The notes beneath the pieces were generated by a model. That model saw nothing but the letters and a program-made list of their open reading frames with translations. It had not been told where the DNA came from and searched no databases. A stretch of DNA of 64,000 nucleotides. Source: Coenobita brevimanus (taxonomy: Eukaryota; Arthropoda; Malacostraca; Decapoda; Coenobitidae). The stretch covers positions 16,264,931 to 16,328,930 of the forward strand of contig CM064670.1 of NCBI GenBank assembly GCA_032717465.1, read 5' to 3'. Position 1 is the stretch's first letter; every line of letters begins with the position of its first letter. This document shows positions 53,588-61,099 of the stretch, one piece after another. The translations under genes and the position numbers were made by a program.

Positions 53588-53983
53588 TCTAGTAGCAAGC
53601 TGCACTGCCCTCTGCCTATCATCCCAACCATTCTGATCTGCAAGTAACTCAAACTGCACACAGTAAGCTTCCCAGGATACTTGTCCATCAAATTCTTGAG
53701 ATTTCTTTTTAATTGGACCCCCATTATAGCCATGCACTTCACTGGTTTGGGGCCTAAAACCTGGGGCATCATAATAAGGTTTAGGACTTAAAACTCCTAC
53801 ATTCTGAATATTCATCCCTGTTATGCTGCCTTTAGATGCCTGGGATACATCAAGATTCACTTTACACAATCTAATCTTTTCATATGCTCCCTGTACATTA
53901 ACCTGAGGCTCAGCAGTGCAATATTTCTCTACAGCCTCAGGTCTCTTGCAGATTATCTTTACATGGTTGATTACATGCTTCAA
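53588..53983 (-). pseudogene. Gypsy gag, matrix/capsid N-terminal part
   Basis: Contains PIKKKSQEFDGQVSWEAYCV and QFELLADQNGWDDRQRAVQL, the usual start of the capsid-like domain in this Gypsy lineage (K.. FDG...W..Y..QFE..A..N.W). Upstream is a diverse linker. Confidence 0.83.
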
Positions 53984-54187
53984 CTGGTTATCTACATGCT
54001 GTCAGCACTCCATCACTCTTCCCTTAATAATCTTCAACTGGTCATCTACATGCCGTCTGCATTCTGTCACATTATTGCTTACCTTAAATTTCTGCTGCCA
54101 TAGCTCAGCATATACTTCCTACTTAAACTGTTGCTGTTCTTTCTTTATTTCTCCCATGAAAGCATCTAGCTGTCCTTGCATCCTCAG

Positions 54188-54190
54188 TTG

Positions 54191-54248
<58 letters not shown>

Positions 54249-54395
54249 CTTTATTTAGTCTTTTGTACATTGTAGAACAGAAACTTGGTTTGGATTGGGC
54301 TCATGTCTTTTAAAGCTATGATAAAAGACATTTACACACTTTCACACATTTAAGACTAATACAAATACTAGATAAGTATGAGTAATTTCTAATTG
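54188..54395 (-). mobile_element. TAA-tailed retroposon fragment
   Basis: On the minus strand, sequence with ACCAAGTTTCTGTTCTACAA, a possible poly(A) signal in GACTAAATAAAGTA and a TAA tail running into a palindromic (AAT)n(ATT)n tract (54190-54246). It interrupts the Gln-rich gag leader, so it inserted after the LTR element. Confidence 0.55.
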
Positions 54396-54746
54396 CTGAA
54401 TGGATGATAACTCCCTCTGTTGCTCCTGTAACACCTCTAGTCGTTCATATCATTCTCTCTGTTCTTCATTTTGTGCCTGTAACTGTTCTTTGATTTCGTT
54501 CTTGAGCTGGTTCTTCACTTTGTACCTCTAACTGTTCACTTTGTGCTTGTAATTGTTCTGAGTTCTTTCTGCCGTTCATTATTCACCTGTAATTATTCTT
54601 TGAATTCTTTCTGTCCTTCATTCTGTGCTTGCAATAACTTCATGATTGCACCCAGGGACACCTCCTCCTGCCCAGCTGGGCTCCTTGTCTGCATATCCCC
54701 TTGCTCCATGTCGAAGATTAGGCTCACTGCAGTGCTTTTCTAACGA

Positions 54747-54763
54747 TCCCACTCCTGACACCA
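54747..54763 (-). promoter_or_regulatory. primer-binding site for tRNA-Leu
   Basis: Window sequence TCCCACTCCTGACACCA equals the 3' end (including CCA) of eukaryotic tRNA-Leu(CAG), as I know it. The minus strand is therefore complementary to it, one base from the LTR edge. It would prime minus-strand cDNA synthesis. Confidence 0.85.
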
Positions 54764-54764
54764 C

Positions 54765-55413
54765 TGTTACGTCCCCATCCCACACTGCCACAGGCTCCAA
54801 CAGCAGTGGTTCAATACAAGAAGGACATTGCCCAGAGAGTTGTTTTTTCTGGGGTCAGCCTTGTAGTGTGCAACAACAAGACTAGCTCAGACATTGTAAA
54901 CAAACACTGGCTACTCAAAAGTCTGCTGTCTTTATTTACCAAGTAATTACACATAATGCTTGCCAACTACACTTTTCACAAGTCCCGGAGCTATACAATC
55001 TTTGCTAACTGCACTGACACTGAACTGACACTGAACTAAACTCAAACTGAACTGCAACTCTTCTAGTCCCTTCCCCATCCGTATATAAGCTTCCCATTTA
55101 ATAGAATGATCTACAACATCCTCGCAAAAGTAACAGTTACCAACTCGGAGACATCCAAAATATCCAGAGTTTTCTTACACTGCGTAACACTCTAAATTAT
55201 TTAGCATACCAGATTAAATAAAATTACATAATGCAACAATCACATAAATAAAACATTACAGAGGAAAAGAGCACAAAATTTATTGCATAACTTTACAAAA
55301 TACCTCTGCTCACAAATAGCAGACTAACTGGCAACTGTGACACATAAATGAACTACGAACTTTTACTGAGAACCTTCCAGTACTGTCTGACTAGGAAGTC
55401 CCACTTCTCAACA
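54765..55413 (-). repeat. 5' LTR (right in window)
   Basis: 649 bases bounded by TGTTACG and TCTCAACA. Diverged from 47125-47752 by many substitutions and indels, e.g. a duplicated ACTGACACTGAAC. Confidence 0.92.
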
Positions 55414-55734
55414 ATATATTCAAAAGTAGATGTAACAGCAGAATGTACAGTACAGTCACACGTGCCACACTTTATTTTTTAGTTAATGGCCCAAAATTTG
55501 TGGCTGCAGAGAAAGCCAGTAAAAGAATGAATGAATGAATGAAGAAGAAGAAGAAGAAGAAGGAAAGGAGAAGACGAAAGAGAAGAAGAAGAAGAAGAAG
55601 AAGAGAGAGAGAGAGAGAATGTACTGCTGTGTGACCTTCAGCATTGATGATTCCTGTAACCTTAACCCCTTCAGCCCAAGGACATCTTTTTCTTTTACAA
55701 CCAACTGACGAATTATTTCAGCTTTCGGGAAACC
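55414..55734. other. unassigned with GAA-rich tract
   Basis: A (GAAT)/(GAA)n/(GA)n tract lies at 55527-55619. CTTAACCCCTTCAGCCC at 55661 resembles an alpha-MITE tip. No gene. Confidence 0.5.
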
Positions 55735-55860
55735 TGTGTATGTGTGTAGGTACTGAATGTGTATACTCATTGTAAGAGTGTACTGTGCATATTGTAGGTG
55801 CATATGTATTTATGGGATGTATTATAAGTGCGTACATATTATATGTGCAATTATAAATTA
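55735..55860 (+). repeat. TATGTGTGTACATATTG-type minisatellite, left part
   Basis: Degenerate ~20-bp units like those at 57646-57925. The RTE-like LINE lies between the two parts. Confidence 0.6.
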
Positions 55861-55898
55861 ACTGCATGGACAAGGAGGAAATGAGAACATTGTAAAGC

Positions 55899-55963
55899 CG
55901 TAGCAAATCCTTCTTTATATGTATATATATATATATACATGTATATATAGTAGGATTTGCTAC
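55899..55963. repeat. hairpin with (TA)n core
   Basis: GTAGCAAATCCT pairs with AGGATTTGCTAC around TATGTATATATATA sequence, a candidate cruciform. Confidence 0.8.
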
Positions 55964-55983
55964 AGTTAAATGACATAAAGACT

Positions 55984-57610
55984 AGGACAAATTTGAGATT
56001 GAAAAGGGCGTGCAGCAGCGAGGTAGCCTGCTGTACAGTTTCACCAGAATTATTTACAGCATGCCTAGAAAGAAGTTTCAGAAAGCTAGACTGGGAAAAC
56101 AAGTGAGTAAACATAGGTGAAGAAAACCAAAAACATTTAAGATTCGTAGATGACCTTTTCCTTATCTCAGAAACAACAGAGACATTGCCAGAAATGTTAA
56201 ATGACCTAAAAATAGTTTCAAAGTAGCACTAAAGATGAACTGGAATAAAACTAATGTTTATTCCAAATACACCAAACAGCATCATCAGAATAAGCAAAGA
56301 AATTCTTGAAGAAGTCGGGGAGTACAATTATTTGGGGCAAATACGAAAACTAATGGAAGACCATGATAGTGAACTAAAAAGATGCATTACAGTTGGTTGG
56401 AAAGTTTGGTAAACATAGACATAATGAAAAGTAGCTTGCCAGTATGTAGGTATAGAACAAAAAGTATATAAAGAATGTATAATCCCAGCTATGACATACA
56501 GTTGTGAGACCTGGAAACTGACAAAATCGATACAATATCTTCAACCTGCCGTGTGCCACAGCCGTAAATATACGGTCCGCCATGTGGGTGCACAAATTGC
56601 CACAACCATCAATATACGGTCTGTGACTGAAAATTTCGTCAAAAATAAAAAATTCAAATTTGGTGGGAGATTTTTGGTAGGCTCAGTCCTGCACCTCTGT
56701 AGGGCTGGTACCGATGCTAAGACTCACCCATGCCTCCTCCAGGCCCCAAGGGTAGCCATCTCCTCAGTCTTATTTTGACAGTGAGTGAGTGAGCATCATG
56801 TCGCACCAAGGTCATTCCCAGTGTGAGATTGATGATCTCCAGATGGTCCCCATTGATGGTGAAAGTGATGCACCAGTTGATGATGATGCTGATAAAGGCT
56901 ATGCAAAAACTATTTGACATGTGAAACACTAACTCCAAAATTATGAACATTTATCTGATAAATGCCACTCATATGTTGTAATGTGCCCCAGTACATCATT
57001 ATGCTTGGGGACAGTTCCCACATCATATGTGTACCTTCCAGGCGTGTCTCTGGGTCATTTGGGATGGTTATCCAAGAAGATTATGCCAGTCTCCTACCTC
57101 AGCTCACTGGGTGTCACGGGGAGGCCCAACATTTCAGCAGAAGGCCGAGAACAAATCGACCTCATAATCGACCCAGCTTCTATGAGTACTTCTGTGGCTG
57201 TTTTCCATGTTTGCTCATCATGCCTCAAAAAAAAAAAAAAAAAAAGTAGAAAACTGGGAGGCACCACGGCTCCATGAGGATCCCAAGTTGGGCAGCACAT
57301 GGTGGGTTAAGAGGCAGGAAAAGATCAACTTAGGTGAGAGAGCATATTAAGGTCAAAGACAACATGGAAGTTATATAAGAATAGAAATGGAGGTGGGGAG
57401 GTCATGTAGCAATAATAAGGAATAACCAATGGAGCAAGATGATGACTGACTGGGCTCCAAGAGACTGTAAGCACAGCAAAAATAGGCCAGACAGGATGTG
57501 GAGAGATGAGATGGAAGAAGTTTGTAGGCCAAACGTGGCAGAGATTCCATCAGTCAAGGAATTCGTGGAAAAGGATGGAGGAGGTCGTTGTTCAGCAACA
57601 GATTTGCAAT
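55984..57610 (+). pseudogene. RTE-like RT, fragmentary
   Basis: Plus-strand remnants of a LINE reverse transcriptase: SPELFTACLERSFRKLDWEN, HLRFVDDLFLISETTETLPE (the FADD box reads FVDD), VGEYNYLGQIRKL and PAMTYSCETWKLTKS. After the insertion, KWRWGGHVA, MMTDWAPRDCKHS and RPDRMWRDEMEEV resemble the C-terminal GHVAR and GRP.RRW blocks. Stops and frameshifts are dense. This family differs from both A and B. Confidence 0.78.
56545..57307. mobile_element. TTAA-flanked 763-bp element inside RTE-like LINE
   Basis: The right end (other strand) starts CCCACCATGTGCTGCC next to TTAA (57308-57311). The left end starts CCTGCCGTGTGCCACAG next to TCAA (56541-56544, a decayed TTAA). C-rich tips and a TTAA site fit piggyBac-type transposition. 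The interior has CCGTAAATATACGG and a frame beginning MSHQGHSQCEIDDLQMVPID near 56799, but no transposase core is recognised. An A-run lies at 57227-57245. Confidence 0.65.
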
Positions 57611-57645
57611 GGCTGATGATGATGATGATGATGATGATGACGTAT

Positions 57646-57925
57646 TGTATGTGTTTATGTATTATGTATGCATATGTATTATATGTGCTTCCCTATTGTA
57701 TGTGTGTACATACTGTGTGTACATATTGTATGTGTGTGTACATATTGTATGTCTGTGTATGTATTATGTGTATGTATGCACTGTATGTGTATACATATTG
57801 GATGTGCATATGTACTGCATGTATGTATTGTCTGTTTACATGTATGTATGTACTGTATGTGCATACATACTGTATGTGTGTATGTATCATATGTGTGTAC
57901 ATATTGTATGTGCGTAGGTATTGCA
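57646..57925 (+). repeat. TATGTGTGTACATATTG-type minisatellite, right part
   Basis: Degenerate ~20-bp units. All frames stay open with Tyr/Cys/Val/Ile repeats, an artefact. Confidence 0.85.
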
Positions 57926-58149
57926 GCTGCCAGCTTGCATATGGGCATGCATCTCATCCCTACACGTTCAAGCGGTGTTTTACAGGTACTGATGGTCAGC
58001 TGATACAGAGTTGAAGAACTCTATTTCTACCGCTGGAGAAATGACACGTCCCCCCCACCCACTGCTGTACACATCGCACAGGTATAGGTATGGAAGACTT
58101 TTGAGAGCAAGGGTGTTGCTGTTGTTGCGTAACCCCGGTCCGTCTGGCC
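57926..58149. other. unassigned stretch
   Basis: Nothing recognised. Confidence 0.35.
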
Positions 58150-58400
58150 AAGCAGATGCATCGACCACAAATAAGCATCTGCTTCTGTGAGGCCGTCGTT
58201 CAAGTCCAGTATACGAGTATTACAGTACCGCACATACACTGCATTGTAGACAGGGCTTCACCAGGGTCGGGCCAGGATCCTTCCCCAGGCGAGGTGCAAG
58301 GAAATATGAAGAGGTTTGGCTCCTGGGTGGATGCCGAAGCTGCTCCATCCAGGGTTCACTACGTGTAGGCTTCTCATCAGCGCCTGAGTGTAGGGTGAAA
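58150..58400 (+). repeat. dispersed repeat R3, copy 2
   Basis: GGGTCGGGCCAGGATCCTTC, GGAAATATGAAGAGGTTTGG, CTGGGTGGATGCCGAAGCTG and CACTACGTGTAGGCTTCTCA align with copy 1 at 7800-8030. Confidence 0.65.
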
Positions 58401-58829
58401 AATGAAAGTGGATAACTGTGTTATTCGAGTGACTGTTTGTATGTGAGAGTATCATGGAGGGGACCTTAACAGGGTGTGGACACGTGCAGACACCACCAAG
58501 GACATCAACAGGATTGGAAGACGTAGTTCCCGTTACCCACCACACCACCGGGGCTCTCCTTTCATTGTGGAGGAGAGTAATGGAGATTGTTTTAAAAGAA
58601 GTCTAATTCAAATGATATTGTATGGAGGTGGTAAGAATGAAATAAGATAAAGACGCCATCGTTGTGAGATGACCTTCAGTACGATGACGTATTTATTTTT
58701 TAATACTATTCTTGGTATCACAGCTGGATTTTATTCAACTAGGGTAGACTTCAAACTGAAGGAGGTTGGACTCACTGTCACCTGGGAGTAGCAAGAAATT
58801 AATCCAGAAGCATATGATGTTGCCCTAGT
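58401..58829. other. unassigned stretch
   Basis: No gene or repeat recognised. Confidence 0.35.
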
Positions 58830-59185
58830 AAACACATGTATTATTTTTCTGCATTACCGTACTTATTTCTAATCTCACCAGTCGAAAGGGTTTTCCTGCT
58901 TGAATCTTCATAACCCTAAATGATATTTATCCTCCCTGGGAAAAACTTCTAGCTGGGGAAACTAGGTATAATCTTTAGCAATTTTGGAACGTGTGAAATT
59001 AGGTAGTCTTTACAAATTTTCGAAGTGGTGGAATTAGGTATAGTCTTTATTAACTTCTGAACTGGACGAATTAAGTACAGTCATTATTATTTTCTTCAGT
59101 ACTAATGGGCTCTCCTGTGCTCAACAAGATCGTCTGGTAGTGGCAGGAATAAACTATAAAAAAACATTCTTGTACTGAAGGGAGT
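58830..59185 (+). mobile_element. alpha-MITE cluster
   Basis: Repeated alpha pieces: CTGGGGAAACTAGGTATAAT, ATTTTCGAAGTGGTGGAATT and TTCTGAACTGGACGAATTAA, i.e. the same sub-block three to four times in a row, then AAGATCGTCTGGTAGTGGCA and TGTACTGAAGGGAGTATTAT. It suggests local tandem duplication within an alpha copy. Confidence 0.65.
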
Positions 59186-59285
59186 ATTATCAGTCTTGCT
59201 ATCGCCAAACGATTTTGCTTGGCTCAAAATAGGTCTGTCTTAGGAAAAAGGTTACGTAACTCAGTAAAACAGTTGCATACTGCTC
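59186..59285. other. spacer between MITE copies
   Basis: No distinct feature. Confidence 0.3.
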
Positions 59286-59490
59286 AATTTTTACTTTAAT
59301 TTGATCTGAAACTGCAATATTTCCATCTTTAATGCCTGGTTGTAACGAGCTTAATTGCAGAATATGCTGCTAGTCACGAAGAAGTACTATAGAAAGGATG
59401 CAGTGCCGCAGTATTGTCTTATTCTGCCACTGAGCTGAGTGAAATAAAATGCAAAAGGACAAAACTCTGGCTCGGCTGAAGGCTGATTGA
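59286..59490 (+). mobile_element. beta-MITE copy
   Basis: CAATTTTTACTTTAATTTGA, ATGCTGCTAGTCACGAAGAA, GAAAGGATGCAGTGCCGCAG and GTGAAATAAAATGCAAAAGG. Confidence 0.72.
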
Positions 59491-59665
59491 TGATTTACAC
59501 TAAGAGCATCGTGGCAGCGTAACAACAGGAGTCATTGCCGTCGACTTAAGGTAAAATACGAGTAAGATACGTTTATTCACTGAGTACGATGACATTCTGT
59601 AGTCTGTGCTTGCACACAGTCCCATTCAGCCTGGTAATGAAGGCGAAAATCAAATCTATATCTAA
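59491..59665. other. unassigned stretch
   Basis: Nothing recognised. Confidence 0.3.
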
Positions 59666-59965
59666 CCCCTCCGCCAAATGTCTCTCGTAAGTTGAATAAA
59701 GTCGTCTGCAGATAGCGAAGGTATTATATTCTTTTTACTCTAACTTGGCCAAAATCTCTCCATCATAATTGCTCTATTATAGCAAAAGATTAACACTAGA
59801 ATGTAGTGTTAGTCACGAACAGGTGCTATGAAATGGATGTAGAGCTGTAGCATGATCTTGTTTTTCCACCGTGTCACGTGAAAGAAGGTACAAAATGGCG
59901 AAAATCTAGGCGAAGTTAAGGTGAAAGGATGATAAAAATGACGTCCTCGGGCTGAACGTGTTTAG
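59666..59965 (+). mobile_element. alpha-MITE interrupted by beta-MITE
   Basis: Alpha start TAACCCCTCCGCCAAATG and GTCGTCTGCAGATAGC (59666-59730), then a beta copy (59732-59930, TTTTTACTCTAACTTGGCC to GGCGAAGTTAAGGTGAAA), then the alpha end AAAAATGACGTCCTCGGGCT. The order matches a beta element inserted in an alpha element. Confidence 0.7.
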
Positions 59966-59997
59966 TCGTATTTAGTTATCACACATAATTTGTGGTG

Positions 59998-60200
59998 CTA
60001 GTGAGGGACGCCTTCATGTGGTGGCACCGGTATGACCAGGTGACTCAACTGCCCGGCTATACAAGCATTCTTCACTTACTTCCCTATTCCCTCTCCCCCC
60101 AAAGAGGATGGTGTACTGCAGAAGCGTAGTTTAAGCCTTCTGTTTTCTAGGTTCACATTTCAAAAGAACGTGGGACTACTACTGCTATTTATTATTTGTG
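59998..60200 (-). repeat. dispersed repeat R1, copy 4
   Basis: Minus-strand R1 sequence (GTGCCACCACATGAAGGCGT on that strand), with a CTACTACTGCT tract at 60177-60187. Confidence 0.7.
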
Positions 60201-60282
60201 GCAGGCAGGTTTTATCAATGAGCCATTATATGCAGTTACAGTCAGCAGATCATATATATTCTCGAAGTAATAATAATAATCT

Positions 60283-60526
60283 ATCTATCTATAGCCCGAC
60301 GCCCTAGTCCCGCAAAGGGTGGCCGCAGACAAAACGCCTCCAAGTCACTCTGTCACCCACCATTTGACTCCCCTCCCCCCAACTCACCACCCCCCTCCCT
60401 CATATACCTCTCAACTCCATCCCTCCACCTCATCCTCGGTCTACCTCTCCCTCTCCCTCCCTCCACCTCACCTACATACACCCTCTTAGTCAGTCTTTCA
60501 TTCTCCATTCTCTCCTCATGTCCAAA
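60283..60526 (-). mobile_element. LINE family A, short 3' copy (A5) within (AAT)n
   Basis: About 244 bases of the LINE A 3' end on the minus strand, including the shared tail and a (GATA)n tract at 60283-60294. Both sides are AAT repeats (60266-60282 and 60527-60546), as if the copy had inserted into an AAT microsatellite and duplicated part of it. Closest by eye to A3. Confidence 0.85.
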
Positions 60527-60546
60527 TAATAATAATAATAATAATA

Positions 60547-60853
60547 AAATCTAATTAAATCTTGGTAATCAGTGAGTTTGTTTACACTGTCTTGAAGTCG
60601 TGCCACAACCTAGTAAAAGCTTGTTAATCATAATTATCTTTCTCAGGCTCCTGTGACTTACTCTCAGCTGAATAAAATCGTCTGGCGTTAGTTGGAAAAC
60701 CTCACCTTGAAAATGTGAATGTCGAGAAGTATGAGCACTCTCCGCCACTACGATTCACTCTCAGCTGAGTAAATTTGTCTGGCGTTAACTGGAATAGAGG
60801 TGGTTAAAAACGAGAAATTTAGCAAGACCTCTAAGTTTTGACACAGTTTCGAG
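60547..60853. other. spacer with alpha-MITE fragments
   Basis: Two direct copies of an alpha sub-block (ACTCTCAGCTGAATAAAATC then GTCTGGCGTTAG, at 60660 and 60764). No gene. Confidence 0.55.
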
Positions 60854-61099
60854 GCAGTGGAAAGAAGTGTTTCTCAAACTTTTTCAGTTCATTCCCCACT
60901 TGTGGGGATCTTAATATCCTCGTGGTCCCCCTCAAGTTTTCTCTCAAGATCCTCACAAATAACGATGGGAAAAAAATGTTTTGGTGCTCCCCATTTATTT
61001 TAATACTTATTACAATCAATCAGAATGCATATTTTGTTACATACCAGTATAGATGACACTGCTTTCAGTCAGTCGACTGATTCGAGTCTGAGTCACTGA

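Larger units (their letters stand above)
48910..54709 (-). pseudogene. Gypsy gag-pol region (broken)
   Basis: Polyprotein region of the LTR element. The likely gag start is the minus-strand ATG at 54709, opening MEQGDMQTRSPAGQEEVSLG and a Gln/Glu-rich coiled-coil-like repeat (LQAQNEEQRE). Stops and frameshifts occur throughout, so no complete polyprotein can be made. The individual domains are listed separately. Outside the protein domains, 53984-54189 encodes a further helical gag part with HVDDQLK and HVDNQLK repeats. Confidence 0.85.
47125..55413 (-). mobile_element. Gypsy-type LTR retrotransposon (complete structure, decayed)
   Basis: Two long terminal repeats in direct orientation bound a minus-strand gag-pol region with a tRNA-Leu primer-binding site next to the right (5') LTR. 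Domain order gag, protease, RT, RNase H, integrase is the Gypsy/Metaviridae order. Frameshifts, stops and three insertions (Harbinger derivative, tandem TTAA elements in gag, a TAA-tailed fragment in the leader/gag start) make it inactive. No clear 5-bp target duplication is visible (flanks AAAAT and ATATA). Confidence 0.9.
55984..57645 (+). mobile_element. RTE-like LINE (family C), split
   Basis: RT remnants at 55984-56540 and C-terminal remnants at 57308-57610 align to one LINE type and are interrupted by a TTAA-flanked insertion (56545-57307). The 3' end runs into a (GAT)n tract at 57613-57640. 5'-truncated and full of stops. Confidence 0.78.

Noticed and set aside
47120..55418. 5-bp target-site duplication of the Gypsy element
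   Set aside because: Flanks AAAAT and ATATA do not match, so no duplication is claimed.
56799..57270. piggyBac transposase coding region
   Set aside because: Despite TTAA and C-rich tips, the frame shows no recognisable catalytic motif.
57439..58014. 191-codon frame
   Set aside because: Joins the LINE C-terminal remnant to minisatellite translation. Not a real protein.
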